Assembly: GCA_965115825.1 (NCBI GenBank) | Contig: OZ220464.1 | Location: forward strand, 2,542,001 to 2,606,000 | Direction of reading: 5' to 3' | From: Bin87 sp965115825 | Lineage (GTDB): Bacteria; Chloroflexota; Dehalococcoidia; Lucifugimonadales; UBA3495 | Length of the DNA: 64,000 bases | Shown here: one piece after another, positions 16,213 to 25,400 of the stretch | Layout of the letters: every line of letters starts with the position of its first letter | How positions within the stretch are numbered: the stretch's first letter is position 1 | Made by a program: the position numbers and the translations under genes | Notes under the pieces: model-generated | Told to the model about the DNA's origin: nothing | Databases searched by the model: none | The model's input: only the letters and a program-made list of their open reading frames with translations

Positions 16213-17907
16213 ATGCCCCAGCGTATGAAAGCCGGCGAAGCAGTCATCGAACTGCTGCGGCAGGAAGGCGTCAGCAAGATTTTCGGGATTGTTGGATCGT
16301 CTTTCCTGGACGTCCTCGACCCGCTGTATGACCGGGATGATATGGAGTTTGTCGGCGTGCGACACGAGCAGGGCGCGGCTCTGATGGCCGACGGCTACAG
16401 CCGCATTGCCGGCGCGCCTTCGGTCTGTCTGGTTACCAACGGGCCGGGGGTGCTGAACCTGACTTACGGCATCGGATCAGCTTACGTGTCCCACTCGCCG
16501 GTGGTGGCGATTGCTCCTTCGGCATCCCGCGACCATCAGCATCTGGATTCCACTCAGGAGTTTGACCAGGTAGCCCTCTTTGAACCCATCACCAAGGCCA
16601 GCTTCGCCATCAACAAGGTTGAGCGGCTGCCCGATGCTTTGCGCCAGGCGTTTCGCATCGCCACGTCGGGCAAGATGGGGCCGGTGCTGGTGGACATTCC
16701 CCGCGACCTCCTGCCCGGCGCCGAGGTTGACTTGGACTTGCTCGCTCCCGGCGCTTACCGCACCGGACAAGGGCGCTCCCGGGGCGACCGTCAGCAGGTT
16801 GAGGCAGCCGCGCGGGAAATACTTGCGGCGCAGCGTCCGGTCATTATCGCCGGCGGCGGCGTAGAGTGGAGCCTGGCAGACGCGCCGGTTACCCGGCTGG
16901 CCGAACTGACCGGCGCGCCCATGGTTACATCCTACGGACGCGCCGACGCCGTGCCCAACGACCACCCCAGCTACCTGGGCCATCTGGGACGGCTGGGCGC
17001 GCCGGAGGCTATTGACGCCGTCCGCAGCGCCGACGTCATCGTTGCCGCCGGCACTCGGCTGGGTCAGTCCACGACGTTCTACGACCATCGCTTTATCCCG
17101 TCCGATGCGCGCATAGTCCATATTGAGATTGACCCCAAAGAAATCGGGCGCATCTATCCTATTGCCGTGGGCGTAGAGGGAGACGTAGGCGCAGTGGTGG
17201 CGGAAATCAACGGCATCGTGGCCGAGGCGGAACTGCGCCCCAGCGCAGATTGGACGGCTCGCGTTGCCGCCTGGAATGCCGCCCGCGCCGCCCGGCTGGA
17301 GGCCGAGGCTGCCCTCACCGGCGAGTACATCAAGCCGCAGCGGGTGTATGCGGAGTTGCGTAAGGCGATGCCCCGCAACGCCATCGTAGCGCTGGATGCG
17401 GGCCTCGCCCCGAACTTCGGGCAAGACCGCCTCAACTACTATCAGCCCCGCAGCCTGATAATGGCTCTTGACCTGGGCGGGCTGGGCTTCAGCTTTCCAG
17501 CGTCCATTGGGGCGAACTTCGCCGCGCCGAACCGTCCGGTAGTGAACTTCAATGGGGACGGCGGATTTTTGTTCAACGCCCAGGAGTTTGAAACCGCGGT
17601 GCGCTATGGGTTGAAGAACATCTCGGTGGTGATGAACAATGACTGCTGGGGTTCGGAAAAGGCGTACCAGAAGTACGCTTTCAACGAGCGTTACGTCGGA
17701 GCGGACACGGTGAACCCCCGCTTCGACAAGTACGCCGAGCTGTTTGGAGGCGCCGGCTTTTATGTCGACCGGCCCGAGGACATCTCTGACGCTTTTGCGC
17801 AGGCCCTGGCCGTGGACGGGCCCAGCATCATTGAGATTCCCACCGACCCGGACGAAATGCCCCGGCCGGCGCGACTGGCAGAAGTTCAGGCTCCATCAGG
17901 CGGGTGA
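16213..17907 (+). CDS. ThDP-dependent enzyme of the acetolactate-synthase superfamily, Xsc-like
   Basis: 564 residues with a strong AAGGAG ribosome site. Three standard domains are present: the PYR domain with catalytic Glu (VRHEQGAALMADGYSR), the central dihydro-domain, and the PP domain with NFNGDGGFLFNAQEFETA and NNDCWGSEKAYQ for ThDP/Mg. The early GIVGSSFLDVLD and the late W-G-x-E-K with FNERYVG resemble sulfoacetaldehyde acetyltransferase (Xsc) more than acetolactate synthase or oxalyl-CoA decarboxylase. Xsc converts sulfoacetaldehyde and phosphate to acetyl phosphate and sulfite. No sulfonate genes are adjacent, so the substrate is open. Confidence 0.75.
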   Translation: MPQRMKAGEAVIELLRQEGVSKIFGIVGSSFLDVLDPLYDRDDMEFVGVRHEQGAALMADGYSRIAGAPSVCLVTNGPGVLNLTYGIGSAYVSHSPVVAIAPSASRDHQHLDSTQEFDQVALFEPITKASFAINKVERLPDALRQAFRIATSGKMGPVLVDIPRDLLPGAEVDLDLLAPGAYRTGQGRSRGDRQQVEAAAREILAAQRPVIIAGGGVEWSLADAPVTRLAELTGAPMVTSYGRADAVPNDHPSYLGHLGRLGAPEAIDAVRSADVIVAAGTRLGQSTTFYDHRFIPSDARIVHIEIDPKEIGRIYPIAVGVEGDVGAVVAEINGIVAEAELRPSADWTARVAAWNAARAARLEAEAALTGEYIKPQRVYAELRKAMPRNAIVALDAGLAPNFGQDRLNYYQPRSLIMALDLGGLGFSFPASIGANFAAPNRPVVNFNGDGGFLFNAQEFETAVRYGLKNISVVMNNDCWGSEKAYQKYAFNERYVGADTVNPRFDKYAELFGGAGFYVDRPEDISDAFAQALAVDGPSIIEIPTDPDEMPRPARLAEVQAPSGG

Positions 17908-17915
17908 TTCGCGCA

Positions 17916-18224
17916 ATGTCAATGCCAACCTACGACAACATCAAGCCAACGGACATTGATATATCCGGCGACGTCATCGTCATTAACTGGGAGGATGGCC
18001 ACCGGGGGATTTACCCGCACCGGATGCTGCGGCTTCGCTGCCCCTGCGCGTCCTGCGTCGAGGAGATGACCGGGCGCGCGCTGCTGGACCCGGACAGCGT
18101 ACCCCAGGACGTGCGCGCGCTGGACCAGATGGCAGTGGGGCAGTACGCCGTGCAGTTTCTGTGGAGCGACGCTCACTACACCGGCATTTACACTTACCGC
18201 GCGCTGCGGGCGGCGTGCACCTGA
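17916..18224 (+). CDS. DUF971 protein (gamma-butyrobetaine hydroxylase N-terminal-like)
   Basis: 102 residues. The ATG at 17916 follows the ThDP gene by eight bases; GTG at 17904 and ATG at 17922 are alternatives, and no start has a strong ribosome site. The signature is PTDIDISGDVIVINWEDGHRG, then YPHRMLRLRCPCASCVEEMTG, and ends VGQYAVQFLWSDAHYTGIYTY. This is the small zinc-binding-like domain found alone in many bacteria and at the N terminus of gamma-butyrobetaine hydroxylase. Standalone members are linked by context to iron-sulfur protein assembly, but the exact role is unknown. Confidence 0.8.
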   Translation: MSMPTYDNIKPTDIDISGDVIVINWEDGHRGIYPHRMLRLRCPCASCVEEMTGRALLDPDSVPQDVRALDQMAVGQYAVQFLWSDAHYTGIYTYRALRAACT

Positions 18225-18241
18225 ATTGCCTGCAATGAGGG

Positions 18242-18261
18242 GAGAGCCGGTGATGGCTCTC
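18242..18261. terminator. Hairpin between convergent genes
   Basis: GAGAGCC and GGCTCTC flank a six-base loop, 17 bases beyond the DUF971 stop and 33 bases from the FmdB stop. The following ATCTC has no T-run, so this is a weak terminator candidate. Confidence 0.45.
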
Positions 18262-18294
18262 ATCTCAATCCATAGGCCTTGAAAGTGAGGGGTC

Positions 18295-18522
18295 TTAGGC
18301 GGATGGCCCGTTGTCGGACTGTCGGCCGCGGTAGGTTTGGCCGGGACGGTTGCGCAGCTTGGGCGCGGTGAACGTATCGGACTTGAAGGAGAAGTTGGAA
18401 AGCTGCCGGATGGCGGGCTGGCCGCAGGCTTTGCAGTCAATAGGGTCGTCGGCGCGGGATACCGGGCGGATGGATTCAAAATCGGCGTCGCAGTCGGCGC
18501 AATGGTACTCGTAAATTGGCAT
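18295..18522 (-). CDS. FmdB-family zinc-ribbon protein
   Basis: 75 residues from the ATG at 18522 with GGAGGT immediately upstream; a longer frame exists but the FmdB start is unmistakable. MPIYEYHCADCDADFES supplies the first CxxC pair, and IDCKACGQPAIRQL the second, making a zinc ribbon. The C-terminal tail is basic and disordered. FmdB-type proteins are proposed regulators or assembly factors; no target can be named. Divergent from the flavoprotein at 18553. Confidence 0.85.
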   Translation of the reverse strand: MPIYEYHCADCDADFESIRPVSRADDPIDCKACGQPAIRQLSNFSFKSDTFTAPKLRNRPGQTYRGRQSDNGPSA

Positions 18523-18552
18523 AGACACCTCCAACGGGGGATTATATCCTAA

Positions 18553-19722
18553 ATGGAAATCTCCACACTGATGCACAGGATTGACAGGATGACGAATCAA
18601 GCAACCGACGTAGTAATCATCGGCGGCGGGGCAGCCGGCTGCGCCGCGGCTTTCTATCTGGCGGAGAACGGGGTCAAGGCCACCGTCATTGAGCGCGAGG
18701 GAGTGGGCACTCAGGCGTCCGGCTACAACGCCGGTGGGTTGAACCCGCTGGAGGGGCATGGCTGGCCGGAACCCCTACAGCCTATGGCGCTGCAATCGTT
18801 CCGGCTGCATCGGAATTTGTGGACGGCGCTGCCGGAAGAAACGGGCATTGACTATCACGGGCGGATCACGTCGATTGTGAAAATCGCGCTGGACGACAAC
18901 GAATTGCCGGAACTGCGGGAAACGCTGGACGTTTTCAACAACGCGCCGGAACCGGGATTTTCGGCGGAATGGCTAGAGCGTGAGGACGCGCTGGCCCTGG
19001 AACCGCGGCTGACTCCCAACGTCATCGCCGGCGTGCGCGCGGTGGGCAACGGCGCTCTGGACGGCCAGGAGTTCACCCAGGCGTTGGCCGCCGCGGCCGA
19101 AAAGCGTGGAGCGCAGATTGTGACCGGCAACGCCGTCGGGCTGCGCCTGGGCAGCGGGCGCGTTGAGTCGGTAGTAACCAATGACGGCGAGATTGCCTGC
19201 GGCGCGCTGCTTATTGCCGCCGGCCCCTGGTGTCGCACCGCCGAGCAGTGGCTGGACATCGCCATTCCCGTTGACCCGCTCAAGGGGCAGATTATCCGGG
19301 TGAAACCCCACGGGCCGGGCCTGGACTACGAATTGATTGGCGGCGGCAGTTCAATGTACGCCAAGACGGACGGGCTGATTTGGTGCGGCTCTACCGAGGA
19401 ATCCGTTGGGTTTGACCTGTCGCCGACCGATGAGGCCCGAACCCGCATTATGACAATGGCGGCGCGCCTAATGCCGTCGCTGGCGGATGCCGAGGTTGCC
19501 CTGCATACGGCTTGCCTACGCCCGGTTACGCCGGACTGGCTGCCGATAGTAGGACAGGCTCCGGGCTGGGACAATGCCTACATCTGCGCCGGCGGCCAGA
19601 AGAAAGGCATCCTGCTGGGGCCGGCTATGGGCAAGGGCGTTGCGGAGATTATCGCCGGCGGCAAAACCGACGTGAGCCTGGCGGGATGCGAGCCCGAACG
19701 GTTTTCGCCGACATCGGGTTAA
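18553..19722 (+). CDS. FAD-dependent oxidoreductase (DAO/glycine-oxidase superfamily)
   Basis: 389 residues from ATG 18553. ATG 18589, just before TDVVIIGGGAAGCAAAFYL, is an equally good start and removes a 12-residue tail. The Rossmann GxGxxG is followed by ATVIEREGVG. The substrate domain includes GGLNPLEGHGWPEP and GNGALDGQEFTQALAAAAEK. The C-terminal FAD contact is CLRPVTPDWLPIVGQ and ICAGGQKKGILLGPAMG. The family oxidises amines or amino acids (glycine/sarcosine oxidase, D-amino-acid dehydrogenase). Only 18 bases separate it from the CoA-transferase gene, so the two may form an operon. Confidence 0.82.
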   Translation: MEISTLMHRIDRMTNQATDVVIIGGGAAGCAAAFYLAENGVKATVIEREGVGTQASGYNAGGLNPLEGHGWPEPLQPMALQSFRLHRNLWTALPEETGIDYHGRITSIVKIALDDNELPELRETLDVFNNAPEPGFSAEWLEREDALALEPRLTPNVIAGVRAVGNGALDGQEFTQALAAAAEKRGAQIVTGNAVGLRLGSGRVESVVTNDGEIACGALLIAAGPWCRTAEQWLDIAIPVDPLKGQIIRVKPHGPGLDYELIGGGSSMYAKTDGLIWCGSTEESVGFDLSPTDEARTRIMTMAARLMPSLADAEVALHTACLRPVTPDWLPIVGQAPGWDNAYICAGGQKKGILLGPAMGKGVAEIIAGGKTDVSLAGCEPERFSPTSG

Positions 19723-19740
19723 GGGAAAGGAGTGGATCTT

Positions 19741-22026
19741 ATGACTACCAACGGCGCTTCCGGCGCTTTGCGCGATATTCACGTGGTGGAGTTCGGCCAG
19801 TATGTGCCGGGCCCGATGCTTGGGATGCTGCTCGCGGACCAGGGCGCGCACGTCATTAAAGTAGAGCGGCCGGGCGGCGACCCGGCCCGCTCTGAGCCGG
19901 CCTTTGCCACCTGGAATCGAGGCAAGCGCTCGGTCATGCTGGATCTTAAAACCGACGCCGGACGGGAAACCGCGCGTCGCCTGGCGGCCAAGGCCGACGT
20001 AGTGATTGAGAACTTCCGGCCCGGCGTAGCGGCTCGGCTAGGCGTCGGGTACGATGAGCTCAGCACCGCCCATCCCGGCCTGATTTACTGCTCGCTGCCC
20101 GGCTACGGGGAAGAGCATCCCAGCCGCAACGAACCGGGATGGGATCCGGTCATCAGCGCCGAGACCGGCCTGTACCCTGAAACCGGAGAAAGCGCCGGGG
20201 AGCCGCTCTTCACGCCGCTGCCTATCGCCAGCTCTTTTGCGGCCCTGCTGGGCTCCGTCTCCGTAGCAATGGCCCTCAACGCCAGGGACAAGACCGGCAA
20301 AGGCCAGCGGATAGAGGTTCCCCTGCACTCGGCGATGTTCACCGCTATGGGCAGCCGCATCATCAAGTTCAACGGCTACGAATACGTTGACCAGTTCGAC
20401 TTTCCCCGCACCGTGATGTCGCATCCTTACCAGTGCGCCGATGGGCGATGGATTTATCATCACGGGATGTTTGAGCGCTTTGCCCGGCAGACCCTGACGG
20501 CAGCGGGAAAAACGGAGTGGATTGAAGAAGCGACGTCGCTCTTCGGGCGGCCGGTCGACCCCGAAACGCTGGAGTTCTGGCAGGAACGTTTCGCCGCAAT
20601 GTTCAGGCAGCGCACCGCTTGGGAGTGGGAAGCGGACATCAATGCCCAGGGGGGCGCCTGTACCGTCTGCAAGACCGTTGACGAATGGCTGACGCACGAG
20701 CACGCGGTGTCCGCCAAAATGGTGGTGGAGGTGGACGACGCCGAGCGCGGCGCGATGAAGCAGCCCGGCGTCCAGGTTCGCCTGCGGGGTACGCCGGGAG
20801 CGATACAAGGCCGCGCTCCCAAGTTGGGCGAGCATACCGAGGAAGCGTTGGCCGAGCTGGGAGCCGCTTCGGTCGGGCCGGCGTCGGGCAACGGCGGGAA
20901 GGGCGACATTATGTCCGCCTTGCAGGGCGTGCGCGTGCTGGACTTGTGCATCATTCTGGCCGGCCCAACGTGCGGGCGCACCCTGGGGGAGTTCGGCGCC
21001 GACGTTATCAAAATTGACGACCCGACCCGCATCCTGGACCCGGTGGGCTACATTGATGTGAACCGGGGCAAGCGCAGCATTATGTTGAACCTCAAAACCG
21101 AGGAAGGCCGGGCCGTTTTCTGGAAGCTGGTGGAGTCCGCCGACGTTATTGTGGAGAACAACCGGAAATCGGCGGTGGAACGGCTGGGCCTGGGCTACGA
21201 TGCCGTCAAAAAGGTCAAGCCTGACATCGTGTACGCATCCCTCAACGCCTTCGGCTACGATGGCCCCTGGTCGGAACGGGCCGGCTGGGAGCAGCTGGCC
21301 CAGGGCACCAGCGGGATGCAAGCGCGGCGCGGCGGACGCGACGGCAAGCCGATGCTCGCGCCCTATGCCGTCAACGACTACGGCACCGGACTGATGGGCG
21401 CCTACGCCGTGGCCCTGGCCCTCCACGAACGCAACCGCACCGGCCGGGGTCAGTCCGTGGACAGCGGGCTGGCGTTGACCGCCGGGCTGCTGCAATCACC
21501 TTACTTCCTGGACTACGACGGCTACCAGAGGGAGGATATTGAAGGAGTGGACGCTCGCGGTTACTCCGCCGGGTCAAGGTTGTACCAGGCTGCCGACGGT
21601 TGGCTTTACCTGCACTGCCCGGACGACGCGGTCTATGGCGCGCTGCTGTCGGCCTTGAACTTCCGGGACATACATCACGACGCCGACGCTATTGCGGAGG
21701 TCATCCGGGGGAACACCATTGAGCGCTGGATGCAGACTCTGCGTCCGCTGGGGGTGTCGGTGTCGCCCAACCTGACGATGGAGGACTACCGCAATGACCC
21801 GGTGGTGCGGAAAGCCGGCTTTATCGTTACCCGAGACCATACGGTTTGGGGCAGCGTTGACCACTCCGGCGCCACGGCCCGCCTGTCCGCCACGCCGCCG
21901 CGCCTGGGCAATCCGGCGCCTTACTTCGGCCAGCACACCGATGAGGTTCTGGCGGAGGCAGGCTATTCCGCCGGGGAGATTGCCGGGCTGAAGGCGTCGG
22001 GCGCAGCGGTAGCGCCCAGCCGGTAA
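19741..22026 (+). CDS. Fused two-domain family III CoA-transferase (CaiB/BaiF)
   Basis: 761 residues from ATG 19741 (AAGGAG nine bases upstream; GTG 19732 is less likely). Two full CaiB/BaiF domains are joined. Domain 1 (about 1-385) begins LRDIHVVEFGQYVPGPMLGM and has NEPGWDPVISAETG. Domain 2 (about 395-761) begins LQGVRVLDLCIILAGPTCGR and has ERAGWEQLAQGTSG. Family III enzymes move CoA between carboxylic acids through an aspartyl-CoA thioester. The Asp is present in domain 1 (GWDP) but domain 2 has Glu (GWEQ) at the matching place, so domain 2 may be altered or structural. Substrates are unknown. Confidence 0.82.
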   Translation: MTTNGASGALRDIHVVEFGQYVPGPMLGMLLADQGAHVIKVERPGGDPARSEPAFATWNRGKRSVMLDLKTDAGRETARRLAAKADVVIENFRPGVAARLGVGYDELSTAHPGLIYCSLPGYGEEHPSRNEPGWDPVISAETGLYPETGESAGEPLFTPLPIASSFAALLGSVSVAMALNARDKTGKGQRIEVPLHSAMFTAMGSRIIKFNGYEYVDQFDFPRTVMSHPYQCADGRWIYHHGMFERFARQTLTAAGKTEWIEEATSLFGRPVDPETLEFWQERFAAMFRQRTAWEWEADINAQGGACTVCKTVDEWLTHEHAVSAKMVVEVDDAERGAMKQPGVQVRLRGTPGAIQGRAPKLGEHTEEALAELGAASVGPASGNGGKGDIMSALQGVRVLDLCIILAGPTCGRTLGEFGADVIKIDDPTRILDPVGYIDVNRGKRSIMLNLKTEEGRAVFWKLVESADVIVENNRKSAVERLGLGYDAVKKVKPDIVYASLNAFGYDGPWSERAGWEQLAQGTSGMQARRGGRDGKPMLAPYAVNDYGTGLMGAYAVALALHERNRTGRGQSVDSGLALTAGLLQSPYFLDYDGYQREDIEGVDARGYSAGSRLYQAADGWLYLHCPDDAVYGALLSALNFRDIHHDADAIAEVIRGNTIERWMQTLRPLGVSVSPNLTMEDYRNDPVVRKAGFIVTRDHTVWGSVDHSGATARLSATPPRLGNPAPYFGQHTDEVLAEAGYSAGEIAGLKASGAAVAPSR

Positions 22027-22048
22027 ATGGCCGGGCAAGCGATTTACA

Positions 22049-22084
22049 GTGCGGGGGCGGTTGATTATCCGCCCCCGCACTTTT
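22049..22084 (+). terminator. Rho-independent terminator after the CoA-transferase gene
   Basis: A perfect 12-base stem (GTGCGGGGGCGG with CCGCCCCCGCAC) has an eight-base loop and is followed directly by TTTT, 22 bases after the stop codon. This is the cleanest intrinsic terminator in the window. The gap 22085-22478 holds only the regulatory elements listed next; no gene is seen. Confidence 0.9.
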
Positions 22085-22250
22085 GCTCTTGGCGTCTCCG
22101 CGCCGGCTGGCGGCCGGTGGTTCAGGTTGTGGGCGGGAGGTTGAAAATCACCTAATCTCCGGTGCGCTCTTTGGGCGCGGGTATTGTATGGGTATTTCAG
22201 CAAAGGCGGCGAATGGATTTATGGCGGTATTATCCGCGTGGGCGGTGAAC

Positions 22251-22282
22251 GGTTGTGTTGCGGCACCTGCTGCAACACAACC
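22251..22282. promoter_or_regulatory. Long inverted repeat upstream of the giant protein's promoter
   Basis: A perfect 11-base inverted repeat, GGTTGTGTTGC and its complement, is separated by ten bases. It lies 22 bases before the -35 element of the 22479 gene. It could be an operator or an RNA hairpin. Confidence 0.5.
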
Positions 22283-22303
22283 GAATAACCACGCCAGCGG
22301 GTA

Positions 22304-22331
22304 TTGCATACCCCGTCAATTTTGCTAAAAT
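22304..22331 (+). promoter_or_regulatory. Sigma70-type promoter for the 22479-28079 gene
   Basis: -35 TTGCAT (22304-22309), a 16-base spacer, and -10 TAAAAT (22326-22331). The start point would be near 22338, giving a leader of about 140 bases to the ATG at 22479. Confidence 0.6.
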
Positions 22332-22478
22332 CCGTAGTTGCGCATACTTGACCGGGATTAATCCCGACCCAGCTCGCAACCTATCACGGTACGATATTAG
22401 AGGCACAATATGGCGAATAAGGACAACTTCCGGCCCGGCTCTCCTTCTCCTTACTCTATCAGACCCGGAGGTAGGCTG

Positions 22479-25400
22479 ATGGGCATCCTGCGACGCATCA
22501 ACCGTAACCGCAAGCTGGTTGGCATTGCCCTGGCTGCCACTGCCGTAGCGTTGACCCTTGTCGCCACCCTGCTGATCGATGAATCGGCGTCGCCATCGGC
22601 CGTGAATGCGCAGGCGTCTCCCCAGATCCTTATTCACATCGGGAAAAGTAGCGGCAGCGTAGTCTCGGTACCAACACGTGACTCAAAGGCCGGTTTCCAG
22701 AGCGTCCCCGGCTACTCGGGCGTCCGGAGCGCGGCAAATAAGGCAACCATCAGCATACCGTCCGGCGCCTCCTCCGTGCGGGTGCGCCTGTTCTATACGC
22801 CGCATGAGGCGGGCGACACGTCCCGAGACGAAACGCTGACGATCGGTACGCATACGCTCACCGGGACCACCCCCACGGGCACAAACTACAGCATAACGGT
22901 AGTTGTGCAAGGGCCTCCTCCCACGCTGACATCAAGTCCCGATGCTAATCTGACATTGCCCTCGGGCAGCGACACTATGCCGGCCTGCTTCAACCTAACG
23001 TCCGTCGAGCACGGCGGCACAACTTACCTGGAGGCCCGGCCGGGCATGACGGCAGTTTCCGCCAACGCAGCGCTGAGCCACGGAACCACCGGCGTTTTTT
23101 TGTCCACCAGCATCTCCGACATCAACACCGGCAGGGGCGTTAACCTGAACCCCTGCGTCAATCTTGGCGCAGGAACCCACAAGGTAACCTGGAGCTGGCA
23201 CGGGCCCAGCGGTTCCGACCCATCAGCGGGCGCCCTGGAAGGCAAAACCTCCACCACCTATACGGTGAGCGCAGCGTCGATGGAAGCGATCATCACCAAT
23301 GTGGACGTCAACGGCGCCGGCACCGAAGCGACCGTAACCTGGCGGGCAGGAGAGGCCTGCCCGTCGAAGCAAGACAACCACTTCATCAAACTCAGAATAC
23401 GCGGCACCGGCAGCTTCAGGTGGGTTAATCTCTTTGATTTGAACGGGCCCGCAGCTGGGGAGGGCGTGTACAAGAGCCCGGGGACTTTCACGGCAACGGG
23501 GTTGACTCCCAACACTGAATATCGATTCGAGATTCGGGCCTTTGGTTGCGGCGGGAACGCTGATGCGTTCTTCCCCTTCACCACCACGCCAACCGACCCG
23601 CCCACACGGCCCACTGACACCCATACTCCGGTGCCCGCCGATACCGACACGCCCACCATGGTGCCCACTCCCAAAACCATCACCCTCTCATCCGGCAGCA
23701 GCACGATGATAACCGAAGGCGATTCGGGCATTGAACCTGTCCTAATCTTCTTTACCCTGAGCGAGCCGGCTCCGGACGACTTTGTTGTCCTATTCACGAC
23801 TAGCGGGTCAGCCACGATTGAGGAGGGCAATGACAAAGTCGTAGGTTGCAGCGCGCCAACGGATGCTTGCGTAGCTTCCAGTGCAGGTATACTAGCAGGT
23901 CTAACCAAGAATAGCGCAGGAATGGCTATTGTTGGCGACACGCGCAACGAGGGGAACGAAACCGTCGTAATAACCGCCAGGGGCGGAACCTCAGGCTCTA
24001 CCACTCCCGACCCTTCCTGGCAGGCGGGAACTATCACCATAACCATAGTGGACAATGACGGCCCCGCGACATCGCCCACCACGGCGTCCACTCCCAACAC
24101 TGACACACCCACCAAGGCGTCCGCTTCCAAAACCATCACCCTCTCAGCCGACAGCACGATGATAACCGAAGGCGATTCGACCCGTAAATCTGTCAGTATC
24201 ACCACCACCCTGAGCGAGCCGGCTCCGTCCAACTTTGCTGTGCTACTTACGACTAGCGGGTCAGCCACGATTGAGAACGGCAATCTGGGAGTCGTAAGTT
24301 GCAGTGCGCCAACGGATGCTTGCGTAGCTACCAATTACCCTGTAACAGCAGGTTCAACCCAGTATACCGCAGCCATAGTATCTATCGTTGGCGACACGCG
24401 CAACGAGGGGAACGAAACCGTCGTAATAACCGCCAGGGGCGGAACCTCAGGCTCTACCACTCCCGACCCTTCCTGGCAGGCGGGAACTATCACCCTGACC
24501 ATAGTGGACAATGACGGCCCCGCGACATCGCCCACCACGGCGTCCACTCCCAACACCAACACGCCCACCCATACGCCCATTCCTGACACCAACACGCCCA
24601 CCCATACGCCCATTCCTGACACCAACACGCCCACCCATACGCCCATTCCTGACACCAACACGCCGACGCCTACCAAGACGAATACGCCGACGTCCACCAA
24701 GACGCCGACCCTCACCGGCTCGCCGGCGCCCAGCGCCACGCCGACGCCTACCAAGACGCCGACGCCCACCGGCTCGCCGGCGCCCAGCGCCACGCCGACG
24801 CCTACCAGCACGCCGGTTCCGGGCGGAGGGCCGTCGGGTGGGGGAGGGGGATCTGCCGGAGCCGACGGGTTCATCACGGCGCCATCCAGCGCGCCGGATG
24901 CGCCGGCGCTGATGGGACGCAATACGGCGATAGCGGTGAACATTGCCGCGCCGGCGGCCAACGCGGGCACAGCCAAATTGGGCAACCCGGACTACACCGG
25001 CTTTGACTTGGAATACCGCAAAGGCAGTTCGGGGAGGTGGATACGCTTCACCGGCCCGATAACGCTGAATCGGCGCAACCTCTCCGGGGCCGCGGTGATT
25101 ACGGGCCTGGAGAACGGGAATGAGTATCAGGTGCGGGTTCGGGTAACACGCGGCGACGGCTACGGGCCGTGGAGTTCGGCAGCAGCGGCCACGCCGATGG
25201 CGACCACGCCGGGGGCTATTCGCAACCTGGCCGCCAAGCAAACCGCGTGGCTGTCGGCAGCTGAAAGTCCCGACGGCTATGTCCAGGCGATAATCCGCGT
25301 AACCTGGGATCCGCCGACGGATGACGGGGGCAGCCCGATCACCGGGTACGACCTGGAGATTATGCGCGGCGGAAACGGCAATGCCATCGGCGCCCTGACT

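Noticed and set aside
16213..17907. Oxalyl-CoA decarboxylase, which would complete an oxalate pathway with the CoA-transferase
   Set aside because: The active-site surroundings (GIVGSSFLDVLD, WGSEKAYQ) fit Xsc-like enzymes better, and the usual oxalyl-CoA decarboxylase N-terminal motifs are absent.
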